DNA from: Clostridia bacterium
GTDB lineage: Bacteria > Bacillota > Clostridia > Oscillospirales > Acutalibacteraceae
NCBI GenBank assembly: GCA_017443405.1
Contig: JAFRXS010000204.1
Location: 1 to 37,427 of the forward strand
Direction of reading: 5' to 3'
DNA length: 37,427 nucleotides
Position numbers and translations under genes: made by a program. Every line of letters begins with the position of its first letter. Position 1 is the first letter of the stretch. The notes beneath the pieces were generated by a model. The model was not told where the DNA came from. It ran no database searches and saw only the letters and a list, made by a program, of their open reading frames with translations. This document shows positions 23,416-31,534 of the stretch, piece after piece.

Positions 23416-25629
23416 TCATACCGCCCGATAAATGATCAGCTCGCTGGTGAGCGAAGCGGCAAGACGCACGCGGACGCCGTCGTTGACGAGCGTGAAGCCG
23501 CCGACTGTCGCGGTCGTCTGCGAATTATCGAACGTGACCTCATAGGTCTTGCCTGCGTCGAGCCCGCGAGGATAAACGATCGCGGCGTCATCCCCGGGGC
23601 GTACGTCCGCGAGGTTGAACACGCCGATGATCCCCTTCGTGCCGTCCGCACTCGAGCGTTCGAGTATCGCTCTGCCCTTGGGGTGCATCTCGTAAAGCTC
23701 CGGCGTGTGGTGATATATATACCCATCGGTCAGATAGGGACGGATGAAGCTCTTGTAAAGGTCGAATTCGCGTTTGACGAAGGCGAGCTCTTCGGAGTTC
23801 ATCCCGCTGCCGAGGGGGTTGTAAGTGTTGGTCGAGGGCTTGCCGAACAGCGTCGAGCGCACCGTGAAATCGAGCGAAGCGCGCAGATGACCGTTCATCC
23901 CGGACACAAGACGGTCGATCCGCTCCGGCGGCAGGACCATGCTTATCCCGTTGGTGATCGCGATACTGCGCGGCGGTATCTGGTAATCCGAGACCCAGGT
24001 GTGCGTGAAGTGCTTCGTCATGCCGAGGTCGCAGCGTCCGCCGCCACCGGCGCAGTTCTCGAAGATGACGCCCGGGTATTTTTTTCGCAGAGCGGCGAAC
24101 ATCTCGTACACCGCCGTATAGTATCTCAGACAGTCGCTCTCGGTGAAGCCTCCGCGCTCGGTTTTGCAGTTGTACTGCGTGTAGTCCACGTTGTAATCGA
24201 GCCTGAAAAGGTCGACCTTGTACGTTTCTATAACGCGCTCGACCTGCGACTTGACCCACGCGGCGGCGTCGGGGTTTGACATATCTATGACGGTCGTGTC
24301 CGTGCCGTTCTGCCGGCGCGTCCGGTACCATTCGGGATGGGCTTTGGCGACGGCGGTGTCTCTGCCCATGCGCTCGCACTCCATCCAGAGCCCGAATTTC
24401 AAGCCCTTCTCGCGGCAGCGCTCGCGTATGGCGGCGAAGCCGTCGGCGTGCTTGCCCGGGTCGGCGACCCAATCGCCCACTCGGCCCCACCAGTCGTCGC
24501 CCTCTCTGCCTGCCTCACAGTACCAGCCCGCGTCGATTATACAGCTCTCCGCGCCGACCGCCTCGGCGGTGTCGATGGTGTGGAAGATCGCCTCCTGCGT
24601 CATCGCGCGCTCGGGACCTATGCCGGCGCCGACGGTGGCGATATTCTCCTTCGGCTCCGCGTAAGTGAACACACAGCGGCGCGTGTGCCTGTGCATCATG
24701 TTCACCGCGTCGTCGAGATCGCCCTGCACCCTGCCGATATATATCTCCGGAGTCGTGAAGCTCTCCCCGGGCATAAGCACGAGATGCGGCGCGGGGCCGG
24801 ACAGCTCCATCCGAAAGCTGAGCTTCGCTTCGGCGCGGCTGCCGTCGCCTATGCCGTTGGGCGTCAGGTCGGGATCGAGGTCGAAACGGAACTCGTAGCC
24901 CCCGGAATACGCCATCTGAGCGAACCAGATATGCCCCAGCGGGACGTTTTGCAGCATGAACATCGGATAGCGGTGGCGGTCGTTGTCGAAGCGACCCTCG
25001 ACGACCGTTCCGCCGGAGTCCATCCCGTGCCAGCGGAACGCGCCCTCGGAGCAGAAGTGGGCGTTCTCCATATAGCCGAGGGAATAAAGCTGTTCTTTCG
25101 CCGATTCGCCGGAGGTGAAGTGCGTCCAGTCCCTGAATATCTCCATACCGCCGCCCATCGGCTCTATGCGGTTGAGCTTCATCGGGAGTTCGGACTCGTT
25201 TTTCAGGGTCAGATACCGCGTGAAGACCGCGCTGCCCGAAAGCACCGTATGCACCTCGACGGTCAGCGGCTTCAAACTGTTCTTCAGCGTGACGACGCCG
25301 TGCAGCAGCCGCGCTCCGTTCGCCGGCACGGTCTCCTCATATTTCTCAAAACCGGCGTACTCCCAGTCGTAGGCGAGACACTCGCCGTCGACCTCCACGT
25401 CGAAGACCCACGGGCGGGAAAATCTGTCGTACTCGAGCCGGCAGGGCATCCCCTCCAGCACGTCCAGCGGCGTGCCGGAGTTGTTCCAACCCGCCGCCAC
25501 GAGCCGGTTTTTGTCGAATATCTCCTCGTAGACCGTCATGCCCGTGCGGTAGCAGAACACCGGCTGTCCCTGAGGACCGGCGCTTTGGTATATGTCCTTG
25601 AAATCGTTGTCGAACAGAGACTTTTGCAT
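23416..25629 (-). CDS. GH36 alpha-galactosidase (cytoplasmic)
   Basis: 737 residues, the normal GH36 size, with no signal peptide. Layout: N-terminal beta-supersandwich (about 1-330), catalytic TIM barrel (about 330-650) and C-terminal beta domain. In the barrel the nucleophile segment reads 'LFRLDYN' with Asp478, the family's glycine-rich loop reads 'ENCAGGGGRCDLGM', and the acid/base segment reads 'WVSDYQIP' with Asp548; the 70-residue spacing fits bacterial GH36 retaining alpha-galactosidases. 'CIIDAGWYCE' and 'GLWMECE' match the first barrel strands. It would hydrolyse terminal alpha-1,6-galactosides (melibiose/raffinose type) after uptake; alpha-N-acetylgalactosaminidase activity, known in some GH36 subgroups, cannot be excluded. 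Transcribed alone, from a promoter with three upstream 33-bp-spaced repeats. A G-rich Shine-Dalgarno lies 8 bases before the ATG. Confidence 0.92.
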   Translation of the reverse strand: MQKSLFDNDFKDIYQSAGPQGQPVFCYRTGMTVYEEIFDKNRLVAAGWNNSGTPLDVLEGMPCRLEYDRFSRPWVFDVEVDGECLAYDWEYAGFEKYEETVPANGARLLHGVVTLKNSLKPLTVEVHTVLSGSAVFTRYLTLKNESELPMKLNRIEPMGGGMEIFRDWTHFTSGESAKEQLYSLGYMENAHFCSEGAFRWHGMDSGGTVVEGRFDNDRHRYPMFMLQNVPLGHIWFAQMAYSGGYEFRFDLDPDLTPNGIGDGSRAEAKLSFRMELSGPAPHLVLMPGESFTTPEIYIGRVQGDLDDAVNMMHRHTRRCVFTYAEPKENIATVGAGIGPERAMTQEAIFHTIDTAEAVGAESCIIDAGWYCEAGREGDDWWGRVGDWVADPGKHADGFAAIRERCREKGLKFGLWMECERMGRDTAVAKAHPEWYRTRRQNGTDTTVIDMSNPDAAAWVKSQVERVIETYKVDLFRLDYNVDYTQYNCKTERGGFTESDCLRYYTAVYEMFAALRKKYPGVIFENCAGGGGRCDLGMTKHFTHTWVSDYQIPPRSIAITNGISMVLPPERIDRLVSGMNGHLRASLDFTVRSTLFGKPSTNTYNPLGSGMNSEELAFVKREFDLYKSFIRPYLTDGYIYHHTPELYEMHPKGRAILERSSADGTKGIIGVFNLADVRPGDDAAIVYPRGLDAGKTYEVTFDNSQTTATVGGFTLVNDGVRVRLAASLTSELIIYRAV

Positions 25630-25656
25630 CAGATGTGCCCCCCTATTTCCAGCCTG

Positions 25657-25686
25657 ATTTTAGCATAGCGCGATGAGCAATTGCAA
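25657..25686 (-). promoter_or_regulatory. GH36 promoter
   Basis: On the minus strand TTGCAA (25686-25681), 18-bp spacer ending TGC, TAAAAT (25662-25657): an extended -10 promoter. The palindrome GCAATTGC (25677-25684) overlaps the -35 and shares AATTGCA with the upstream repeats. Confidence 0.55.
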
Positions 25687-25732
25687 CATTAATCCCTCCC
25701 GGATATATGAATTTATATATGATTATTAATTA

Positions 25733-25808
25733 TTAATTGCACCTTTTGTCAAGAAGAAATGAGAATTAATTGCACGTTTCTGCAGATTGATTTGGCAATT
25801 AATTGCAC
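25733..25808. promoter_or_regulatory. Three TTAATTGCAC sites at exact 33-bp spacing
   Basis: The 10-mer TTAATTGCAC occurs at 25733-25742, 25766-25775 and 25799-25808, and all three are followed by a T-rich stretch (CTTTT, GTTTC, ATTTT). The third is part of a perfect 12-bp palindrome GCAATTAATTGC (25795-25806). Together with the palindrome over the GH36 -35 this looks like a phased operator or activator array. Confidence 0.65.
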
Positions 25809-25830
25809 ATTTTGCAATACTGTGATGCAT

Positions 25831-25857
25831 AAAAATCCCGGTCGGAAAAGACCGGGA
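25831..25857 (-). terminator. Terminator of the broken GNAT gene
   Basis: TCCCGGTC (25836-25843) pairs with GACCGGGA (25850-25857), and on the minus strand TTTTT follows (25835-25831). It sits 12 bases after the GNAT stop, as expected for that gene. Confidence 0.8.
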
Positions 25858-25868
25858 AGGGGACAGGA

Positions 25869-26015
25869 CTAAGGCTTTCCGCCGCTCAGTTCGATATAAT
25901 ACGGGCAGATGTTCTCATAATGCCCGTCCTTCATCCTGAAGCCGCGGGGGATCGTGCCGAGCTGAATGAATCCGAGGCGTTCGTAAAGGTGGCGGGCAGA
26001 AGTTTTTCGATTCAT
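25869..26015 (-). pseudogene. C-terminal remnant of a GNAT acetyltransferase
   Basis: The minus-strand frame gives 48 codons, of which 'ARHLYERLGFIQLGTIPRGFRMKDGHYENI' (shown to help recognition; it spans codons 7-36) is the classic end of a GNAT domain: the 'A..LYE.LGF' helix and the final strands. The acetyl-CoA-binding motif A and everything before it are missing. The homology breaks near 25997, directly at a short repeat shared with the luxS 3' end (25990-26020), suggesting that a repeat insertion or deletion removed the front. The ATG at 26015 comes from the repeat. No function expected. Confidence 0.8.
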
Positions 26016-26047
26016 GATCCTTTCTTGTTTGCCCCGCCGGGGCAAAC
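25989..26047 (+). repeat. Short repeat shared with the luxS 3' end, plus perfect hairpin
   Basis: The stretch CAGAAGTTTTTCGATTCATG matches CAGAGGTTCTTTGATTCGTG at the luxS end (18 of 23 bases over the compared segment). In both places it could end a reading frame as 'GQ(K/R)FFDS-stop', and in both a T/C-rich run and a hairpin follow; here GTTTGCCCC-gcc-GGGGCAAAC (26027-26047) is a perfect 9-bp stem. Confidence 0.5.
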
Positions 26048-26056
26048 GGAAAAACG

Positions 26057-26090
26057 CCGTACGGAGAAAACGCGCTCCGTACGGTTTTTT
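26057..26090. terminator. Intrinsic terminator, 9-bp stem
   Basis: CCGTACGGA (26057-26065) and TCCGTACGG (26076-26084) followed by TTTTTT on +. No obvious + gene precedes it, so it may belong to the repeat element or insulate the next promoter. Confidence 0.75.
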
Positions 26091-26144
26091 GTATGTTTTT
26101 CATCTTTTTTGGCGCAAAACCGACAATTTTAAAGTTATGTTTGC

Positions 26145-26174
26145 TTGACTTTTCGTTATTTTATATGATAAGAT
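26145..26174 (+). promoter_or_regulatory. Promoter of the GH140-like operon
   Basis: TTGACT (26145-26150), 18-bp spacer ending TGA, TAAGAT (26169-26174), i.e. an extended -10. The leader to the ATG at 26308 is about 130 bases and GC-rich. Confidence 0.6.
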
Positions 26175-26307
26175 TTATTCGGCTATATGTATGCAGCTTT
26201 TCCGGACTTTTCCGGACTGCCGCGCCTGCCCTCCGGGCGCGGCGCTCTATGACCTCAGCCGAAAACCGGGACAAAGGGTCCCTTCGCAGATCGGAGCAAA
26301 CCTTAGA

Positions 26308-28332
26308 ATGAAAAAAACTGCAGCTGTTATTTTGTCGGTCGTTATGCTGTTCACCGCGGCTGCGCCGGTTATCGCCGCGGGCGCGGACAGAGCGGCATCC
26401 GCCGTGCCGAAGGCCGTATCGTCGCTCGAGCAGGTCAAGGGCATTTTCGGCAACCTGTTCGGGTGGGCGCTCAAGGTCGTCACCTTTACCGACGAAGCCC
26501 GTATAAAAAAGGCTCCTTCGCGCGAAGAAGCCGGCGAAAATAGCGGCGCCGCCCTGTTTTCCGGCGCTGCCGAACAGACGCTGACAGCCGAAACGTGGCG
26601 TCCGGTCGAGCTGGTCTTTGAAAGCGAAAAGACCTACGGCGACCCCTTCGGGGAGGTCACCCTCGACATGCGGCTTTTCGGCTGCGGCAGACTGTTCACC
26701 GTGCCCTGCTTCTGGGACGGCGGAAATACCTGGCGCGCGCGTTTCGTCTGCCCCGAGGCGGGCGAGTGGCAGTGCCTGACGGTCTGCTCGGATGAGAGCG
26801 ACGCGGGTCTTCACGGCAGGACCGCGAAGGTGGAGTGCGCCGAGTATTCCGGCGACCTCGATGTCTACAAGCACGGCTTCGTCACCACGCGCTACGGCGA
26901 GAAATACCTGACCTACGAGGACGGCACGCCGTTCTACTATCTCGGAGACACGCACTGGCAGCTTGCGCAGGAGACGCCCGAGATCGTCGCGGCCGTCTGT
27001 GAAAAGAGAGCGCAGCAGGGCTTTACCGTTTATCAGAGCCAGCCGAACGACTGCCGCTTCAACACCGTCGCGACGGAAAACGTGAACGGCGACGGCTTGG
27101 AGGACCTGCGCGAATTCGACGAGAAGTTCCGCATCATCGCCGACAGCGGTCTCACGCACGCCAATTCCCAGTTCTTCTGGCCGCTTTCGGGCATGTACCG
27201 TCTTATCGAAAACCACGGCGGCTGGACCGAGCCGAAGCTCACCGGCAATCTCGGTCTCAAAAAGGTCACGATGCCCGACCTCTCCGACGAGGCGAAAGCG
27301 TATCTTGAAAAGCTCTCGCGCTACTGGGTCGCGCGTTTCAGCGCCTTCCCGGTCATCTGGACCCTCGGTCAGGAGATAGACAACGACCCATATCAGAACG
27401 AGGATTCCAAGTGGAACGCGGTCAACAACCCCTATAAATACGTCGCGGAGTACCTGAACAAGTACGATCCCTACGACCACCCCGTGACGGCGCATCAGGA
27501 GAGCACCGGCGACACCGTCGCCTACGGCAACGGGCTCGGCACGGGCGAGATAAACATGATTTGGTACCCCGGCGCGCAGCCCTCCGCGTTCCGGAACGTG
27601 GCGGCGCACACCATGTACGCCCCGCAGTGGCATCCGAGCCTGACCAAGCGCGACGACTATATGTCCGCGCGTGATTACTGGTACAACGGGCAGGGCAAGC
27701 CCGCCGTCAACTACGAAGGGCTTTACTGCTATCTCTGGACGAAGAACTACGGCGCGAGAGCGCAGGCGTGGGCGTCGTACCTCACCGGTCTTTACGGCTG
27801 CTCCTGGGGCGGACAGCCGACGTGGGCATACCAAAACGGGTTTGACCGGGACGTTGATTCCGACGACGGCGTGGATATCATCCGCGCGGCGGAAAAACAG
27901 GCGGCGACGCTGCAGGACGCGCTGGAATATCCGTCCTCCTATCAGATGGGATACATGCGTTCCTTCATGGAGGATCTTGACTGGTATGACCTGATCCCGC
28001 GCTTCAACAACCTCGCGTATTTCGTGCCCGCCGCGGGCGTCTATAACTACTGCGCGAGCAATAAGGACAACACCGAGATGGTGCTTTATTTCTACTCCTT
28101 CACCGATCCCTCGGTCGGCGAGAAAGTAAACACCGAAAAATACGGCGGCGTCATGACCGGCACGGTCGGCAGCCTCAGACCGTTCGGCGAGTACGCCTAC
28201 AGGTGGTTCGACCCGATAAGCGGCGAATACACAGCGGAGGGCACGTTCAGGGCGTCCGCCCTCGGCACTTGGTATGCCGGCGAGAGACCGGACGATACGG
28301 ACTACGTGCTGCTGATACAGAAGGCGGAGTAA
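26308..28332 (+). CDS. Secreted DUF5060-DUF4038 (GH140-like) glycosidase
   Basis: 674 residues from the ATG at 26308, where MKKTAAVILSVVMLFTAAAP is a signal peptide; the longer frame from 26191 lacks one and starts within the leader. After an amphipathic stretch ('VKGIFGNLFGWALKV') come a DUF5060-type beta-sandwich ('ETWRPVELVFES' to 'WQCLTVCSD', about 90-180) and a TIM barrel of the DUF4038/GH140 type ('FYYLGDTHWQL', 'NDCRFNTVATENVNGDGLE', 'FFWPLSG'). Candidate acid/base is Glu356 in 'TLGQEID' and candidate nucleophile Glu470 in 'VNYEGLY', both at the expected strand ends. GH140 members are apiosidases acting on rhamnogalacturonan II; others in DUF4038 have unknown substrates. First gene of a three-gene operon with 51- and 23-bp gaps. 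The Shine-Dalgarno is weak (CGGAG). Confidence 0.87.
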   Translation: MKKTAAVILSVVMLFTAAAPVIAAGADRAASAVPKAVSSLEQVKGIFGNLFGWALKVVTFTDEARIKKAPSREEAGENSGAALFSGAAEQTLTAETWRPVELVFESEKTYGDPFGEVTLDMRLFGCGRLFTVPCFWDGGNTWRARFVCPEAGEWQCLTVCSDESDAGLHGRTAKVECAEYSGDLDVYKHGFVTTRYGEKYLTYEDGTPFYYLGDTHWQLAQETPEIVAAVCEKRAQQGFTVYQSQPNDCRFNTVATENVNGDGLEDLREFDEKFRIIADSGLTHANSQFFWPLSGMYRLIENHGGWTEPKLTGNLGLKKVTMPDLSDEAKAYLEKLSRYWVARFSAFPVIWTLGQEIDNDPYQNEDSKWNAVNNPYKYVAEYLNKYDPYDHPVTAHQESTGDTVAYGNGLGTGEINMIWYPGAQPSAFRNVAAHTMYAPQWHPSLTKRDDYMSARDYWYNGQGKPAVNYEGLYCYLWTKNYGARAQAWASYLTGLYGCSWGGQPTWAYQNGFDRDVDSDDGVDIIRAAEKQAATLQDALEYPSSYQMGYMRSFMEDLDWYDLIPRFNNLAYFVPAAGVYNYCASNKDNTEMVLYFYSFTDPSVGEKVNTEKYGGVMTGTVGSLRPFGEYAYRWFDPISGEYTAEGTFRASALGTWYAGERPDDTDYVLLIQKAE

Positions 28333-28383
28333 AGCGTCCCGGAATATACGGTTTCGGATAAATAACTCAATCGGGGGTATTTT

Positions 28384-29751
28384 ATGTATATCATCAGGAG
28401 GATCGTTGCGATCATGAGCCTTCCTTTGGCGCTCATCATGCTTATCACCGGCATCTCGGCTGTCACGCCGTCACGCCAGAAAGAGCTCGAAGCCGCGACA
28501 GAGGCGTCGACACAGGCGGATTTCGTTCCCGTGTTCCGCTTCGCCGTCGCGACGGACGTGCATATCAACGCGAACGACAGTACCACGGCGACCCGTCTCG
28601 GGCAGCTCTTCGAGACGGCTTACCGCTACGCGGACGGCCATCCGGACTATAACTGTCTTGACGCTCTCGTCCTTACCGGCGACAACTGCGACAGCGGCTC
28701 GGACGCCGAATACGAGATACTTACAAGAGTCATAAACGAAAACAAGCGCGAGGAAACCGCCTTGATCGCGATCATGGGCAACCATGAGTTCGGAACGACG
28801 GGGCACGAGGGCTTCGTGCGGCACATGGGGCAGGATCTCGACCCGCACGTCGTGGTCAAGGGCTTCCACTTCATCGGCCTCTCGCCCGATCCGAGCGACA
28901 CGTGGCATACCCCGAAGCAGATCAACTGGATGTCGCGTCAGCTCCGCGAGGCGGCGAAGGACGACCCCGATAAGCCCATTTTCACCATGCAGCACGGTCA
29001 TATCTGGAACACCGTTTACGTCAGCCGCAGCTGGTCTACTCAGATGTCGCTGCCGCTTCACGCGGTATATGCCCGCTTCCCGCAGGTCATCAATTTCTCC
29101 GGCCATTCGCACGGACCCGTCAATAACCCGCTGAGCATCTGGCAGAACAGCTATACTCAGGTCGGCGCGGGAACGCTCAATTATTTCGAGATGGAGCGCG
29201 ATATCGGCGACAATACCGTTCCCGAAGGAGCGCGCAAGGCCGCGCAGTACCTTATCGTCGAGGTCGACGCCGATAACCGCGTCCGCATGATGCCCTACAA
29301 TCTGCTGACGGACGACTTTATGAAAACGCCCGCCACCGACGACGGCGACAAGCAGCTTATATGGCAGATAGACGACGTCTGCGACCCGAAGACCTTCGCC
29401 TATACCTCCGCGCGTAAAAAGACGGACGGCGCTCCCCGGTTCGGGGAGGGCGCCGAGGTCGCGGTCGACGGCGCCGCGGCGGACAGCGTGACGCTCTCTT
29501 TCCCGCAGGCTGAGGACGACGTCTGCGTCTACGGCTACCGCGTACAGATCAGAAAGAGCGGTAAAAAGAAAGTCGCCGCCGAGAAGGAGATATACTCCGA
29601 GTATTACTTTGAGCCGATGCCGGAACGTCTTTCGGTGACGGTCGACGGCCTTGAAGCGGGGACGGGATACGAGGCTTCAGTCATACCGCTCAACGTCTGG
29701 CTCGATAGGGGCGAGCCTATCGGGGCTTCGTTCACTACGGCGGGCAACTGA
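28384..29751 (+). CDS. Exported calcineurin-like metallophosphatase with C-terminal Fn3-like domain
   Basis: 455 residues. An N-terminal hydrophobic segment (about 8-28) acts as signal anchor or signal peptide. The phosphoesterase motifs are complete and canonical: 'ATDVHI', 'TGDNCD', 'MGNHEF', 'MQHGHIW' and 'FSGHSHG', giving a two-metal active site. The last ~110 residues contain 'YGYRVQIRKSG' to 'TVDGLEAGTGYEASVIPLN', a fibronectin-III-like fold. Compared with the giant protein's phosphoesterase domain, which has DxQ in the first motif, this one keeps DxH. GGGGG about 7 bases before the ATG supports the start. It lies between two glycosidases in one operon, so it may remove phosphate from a phosphorylated glycan or nucleotide-sugar outside the cell; that is inference. 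Confidence 0.88.
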   Translation: MYIIRRIVAIMSLPLALIMLITGISAVTPSRQKELEAATEASTQADFVPVFRFAVATDVHINANDSTTATRLGQLFETAYRYADGHPDYNCLDALVLTGDNCDSGSDAEYEILTRVINENKREETALIAIMGNHEFGTTGHEGFVRHMGQDLDPHVVVKGFHFIGLSPDPSDTWHTPKQINWMSRQLREAAKDDPDKPIFTMQHGHIWNTVYVSRSWSTQMSLPLHAVYARFPQVINFSGHSHGPVNNPLSIWQNSYTQVGAGTLNYFEMERDIGDNTVPEGARKAAQYLIVEVDADNRVRMMPYNLLTDDFMKTPATDDGDKQLIWQIDDVCDPKTFAYTSARKKTDGAPRFGEGAEVAVDGAAADSVTLSFPQAEDDVCVYGYRVQIRKSGKKKVAAEKEIYSEYYFEPMPERLSVTVDGLEAGTGYEASVIPLNVWLDRGEPIGASFTTAGN

Positions 29752-29774
29752 CCTGACGCGCAGGGGAAAACGCC

Positions 29775-31160
29775 ATGTTGAACATCCTGTATTCGATACT
29801 CAAGGCGCTGACGCTCTGCCTGACCGTATTCGGCGTGGGCAGCGCGGGCTTCGCGCCGCTCAACGGGGCGGAGTCGCTGACCGGCAAGGTCACGCCGCCC
29901 GGGGACAGCTCGAAATATATCCGGCTTGAAGCCGCGGACGGGGGGATCGACGTCTACCGTCCCGGCAGGGTAAAAGGCGGCTACCGCTACGGCCCGTCCA
30001 TGATACTAAACGCGGACGGCAGCGTGGATTATTTCAGCGCCGCGGTCGGCACCTGCGGGGAGTGGGACTTCATTTCCTATTTCCGTCTGTATGACGAAGG
30101 CACGACGCGAACGAAGGAGACCGTCGCGCTGAAGCCGACCATGGGGACCGAGGACGCGTTTTCTACCTGCGACCCGGGCGTCGTGGCTTTCGGCGGCTGG
30201 TATTATATCGGCTATACCTCAACTATGGACAGCCGCGGAACCGACAACAACGTTTACGTCGCCCGCAGCAGAAGCCCCGAGGGTCCCTATGAGAAATGGG
30301 ACGGAAGCGGCTGGGGGACCGAGCCGCGTCCGCTGATAGAATATACGGGGGATCCGGATGCCTTCGGCGCGGGCGAGCCGTCCTTCGTGGTGATGGGCGA
30401 TACGCTTTATATCTATTACAGTCTGCTCGACGAAAACGGCGTCACGACCCGGGTCGCCACCGCCGACGCGACGGATGAGAACTGGCCGGCGACCGTCACG
30501 GACCGCGGGACCTGTATACCCGACAAGAGAACGGGCGATTCCGCCGACGTGAAATACGCCGACGAATACGGCAGATTCATCGCCGTGTTCACATCCGAAC
30601 GTTTTTCGGACGACAGTTACGTTTCGGTCTGGGAATCCTTCGACGGCCTTTCCTTCCGGCCCGCCGGCATCGTCAGGACCGACACGGCGAAAAAGCTGCA
30701 CAACTGCGGCATTTCCGGCAGAGCCGACGGGCATATCTGCGCGGGCGACCCCGTTTATCTCTCCTACGCCTACGGCTCCGACTGGGGCATATGGGCGACG
30801 AGGCTCCACAGAGTGACGCTCTCGCTTTCGGACGAGCCGGAAACGGACCCGTCCGCCGAACAGAACCGTGATGTCCCCGTCGTCAGGAAAAAGGAACGCG
30901 CGATACCGGAGGTCATAACGATCGCCGCGAAAAATCCCATTCTGGACGTAAAAACGCTCGGGATCATTACGGTGTACGCGTTCGATTCCGACACGTTCCT
31001 GACTCCCGTGCTTTCCGGAGTAAAGTATTCCGGTTACGATACGTCGCTGATCCGTATCGACGGCAACTGCGTCGTCGCTCTGGGGAGCGGCTCCACGCGC
31101 GTGACCGCGGAGTGGAACGGCTATACCTGCGATTTTATCGTCAACGCGAAAAAAAACTGA
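29775..31160 (+). CDS. Secreted five-bladed beta-propeller (GH43/GH32/GH117-like)
   Basis: 461 residues with an N-terminal signal segment. The body shows the repeated 'blade' pattern of GH43-type propellers: 'GPSMILNADGSVDYFSAAV', 'DPGVVAFGGWYYIGYTS', 'YVARSRSPEGPYEKW' (the common 'A.S..P.GP..K' strand), 'GEPSFVVMGDTLYIYYS' and 'GRADGHICAGDPVYLSYAYG'. Candidate catalytic acids are the Asp in 'CDPGVV' and the Glu in 'AGEPSF', the positions normally used in GH43/GH117-like proteins. The C-terminal ~90 residues ('VITIAAKNPILDVKTLG' to 'GSTRVTAEWNGY') look like a bacterial Ig-like (BIG2) domain. Arabinanase, xylosidase or another exo-activity are possible; I cannot choose. AGGGGAAAA precedes the ATG, 23 bp after the phosphatase. 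Confidence 0.75.
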   Translation: MLNILYSILKALTLCLTVFGVGSAGFAPLNGAESLTGKVTPPGDSSKYIRLEAADGGIDVYRPGRVKGGYRYGPSMILNADGSVDYFSAAVGTCGEWDFISYFRLYDEGTTRTKETVALKPTMGTEDAFSTCDPGVVAFGGWYYIGYTSTMDSRGTDNNVYVARSRSPEGPYEKWDGSGWGTEPRPLIEYTGDPDAFGAGEPSFVVMGDTLYIYYSLLDENGVTTRVATADATDENWPATVTDRGTCIPDKRTGDSADVKYADEYGRFIAVFTSERFSDDSYVSVWESFDGLSFRPAGIVRTDTAKKLHNCGISGRADGHICAGDPVYLSYAYGSDWGIWATRLHRVTLSLSDEPETDPSAEQNRDVPVVRKKERAIPEVITIAAKNPILDVKTLGIITVYAFDSDTFLTPVLSGVKYSGYDTSLIRIDGNCVVALGSGSTRVTAEWNGYTCDFIVNAKKN

Positions 31161-31169
31161 AACAAAAAC

Positions 31170-31206
31170 GGCAGGGTCGCCGCGCGGTGTTTACGGCGGC
31201 CCTGCC
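31170..31206. terminator. Hairpin ending the GH140-like operon
   Basis: GGCAGGGTCGCCG (31170-31182) pairs with CGGCGGCCCTGCC (31193-31206), one G-U pair. The + side has no T-run, but the minus side has, so efficiency on + is uncertain. Confidence 0.5.
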
Positions 31207-31239
31207 TGAACTTAGAACGGCTGTTTTCCGGAGGTCGGG

Positions 31240-31466
31240 AACGACCGCCTGAGCTGGCGTTATTACGAGGCGTGCGTCGCGAAGGGCGAGTTCGCCGGCT
31301 TCATTCCGGGGCTCCCTACGAGCTGATCGTTCTGATAATCAACACGCTCATCTGCCACGGCATGAGACCGCTTTATTCCATGAGCGTATGCTCTTACGTG
31401 CAGAGCGCTGTCATCATAGCGAGCGCGGCCTTCACCATCGTCCGCGCAGCCCGCAAAAAGGGCTGA
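31240..31466 (+). pseudogene. Decayed paralogue of the DUF4838-membrane protein
   Basis: In one frame 'DRLSWRYYEACVAKGEFAGF' (31243-31302) matches 'RFAWRYYEACVGAGEFKTF' of the protein at 2581-4914. It runs into a stop after 'GLPTS'. In another frame 'PYELIVLIINTLICHGMRPLYS' (split by the reading frame change near 31316) matches 'PYEVVILIINTLIHHGTRPTYS' in that protein's fourth membrane span, and continues to 'IVRAARKKG-stop', the same C-terminal end. About 145 codons between the two parts and the whole front are missing. This is a remnant with an internal deletion and frameshift. Confidence 0.85.
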
Positions 31467-31534
31467 AAACGAGGGTCCGACCGCAAGAAAACAGTATAAA
31501 ACCTTTTGGTTATTTCTCGAAGAGGCTGAACAAA

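Noticed and set aside
25733..25808. CRISPR-like array
   Set aside because: Only three 10-bp identities, no full-length repeat, no cas genes; operator sites fit better.
31170..31206. Attachment site next to the DUF4838 remnant
   Set aside because: It is a simple hairpin; no integrase, tRNA or second copy of the core is seen.
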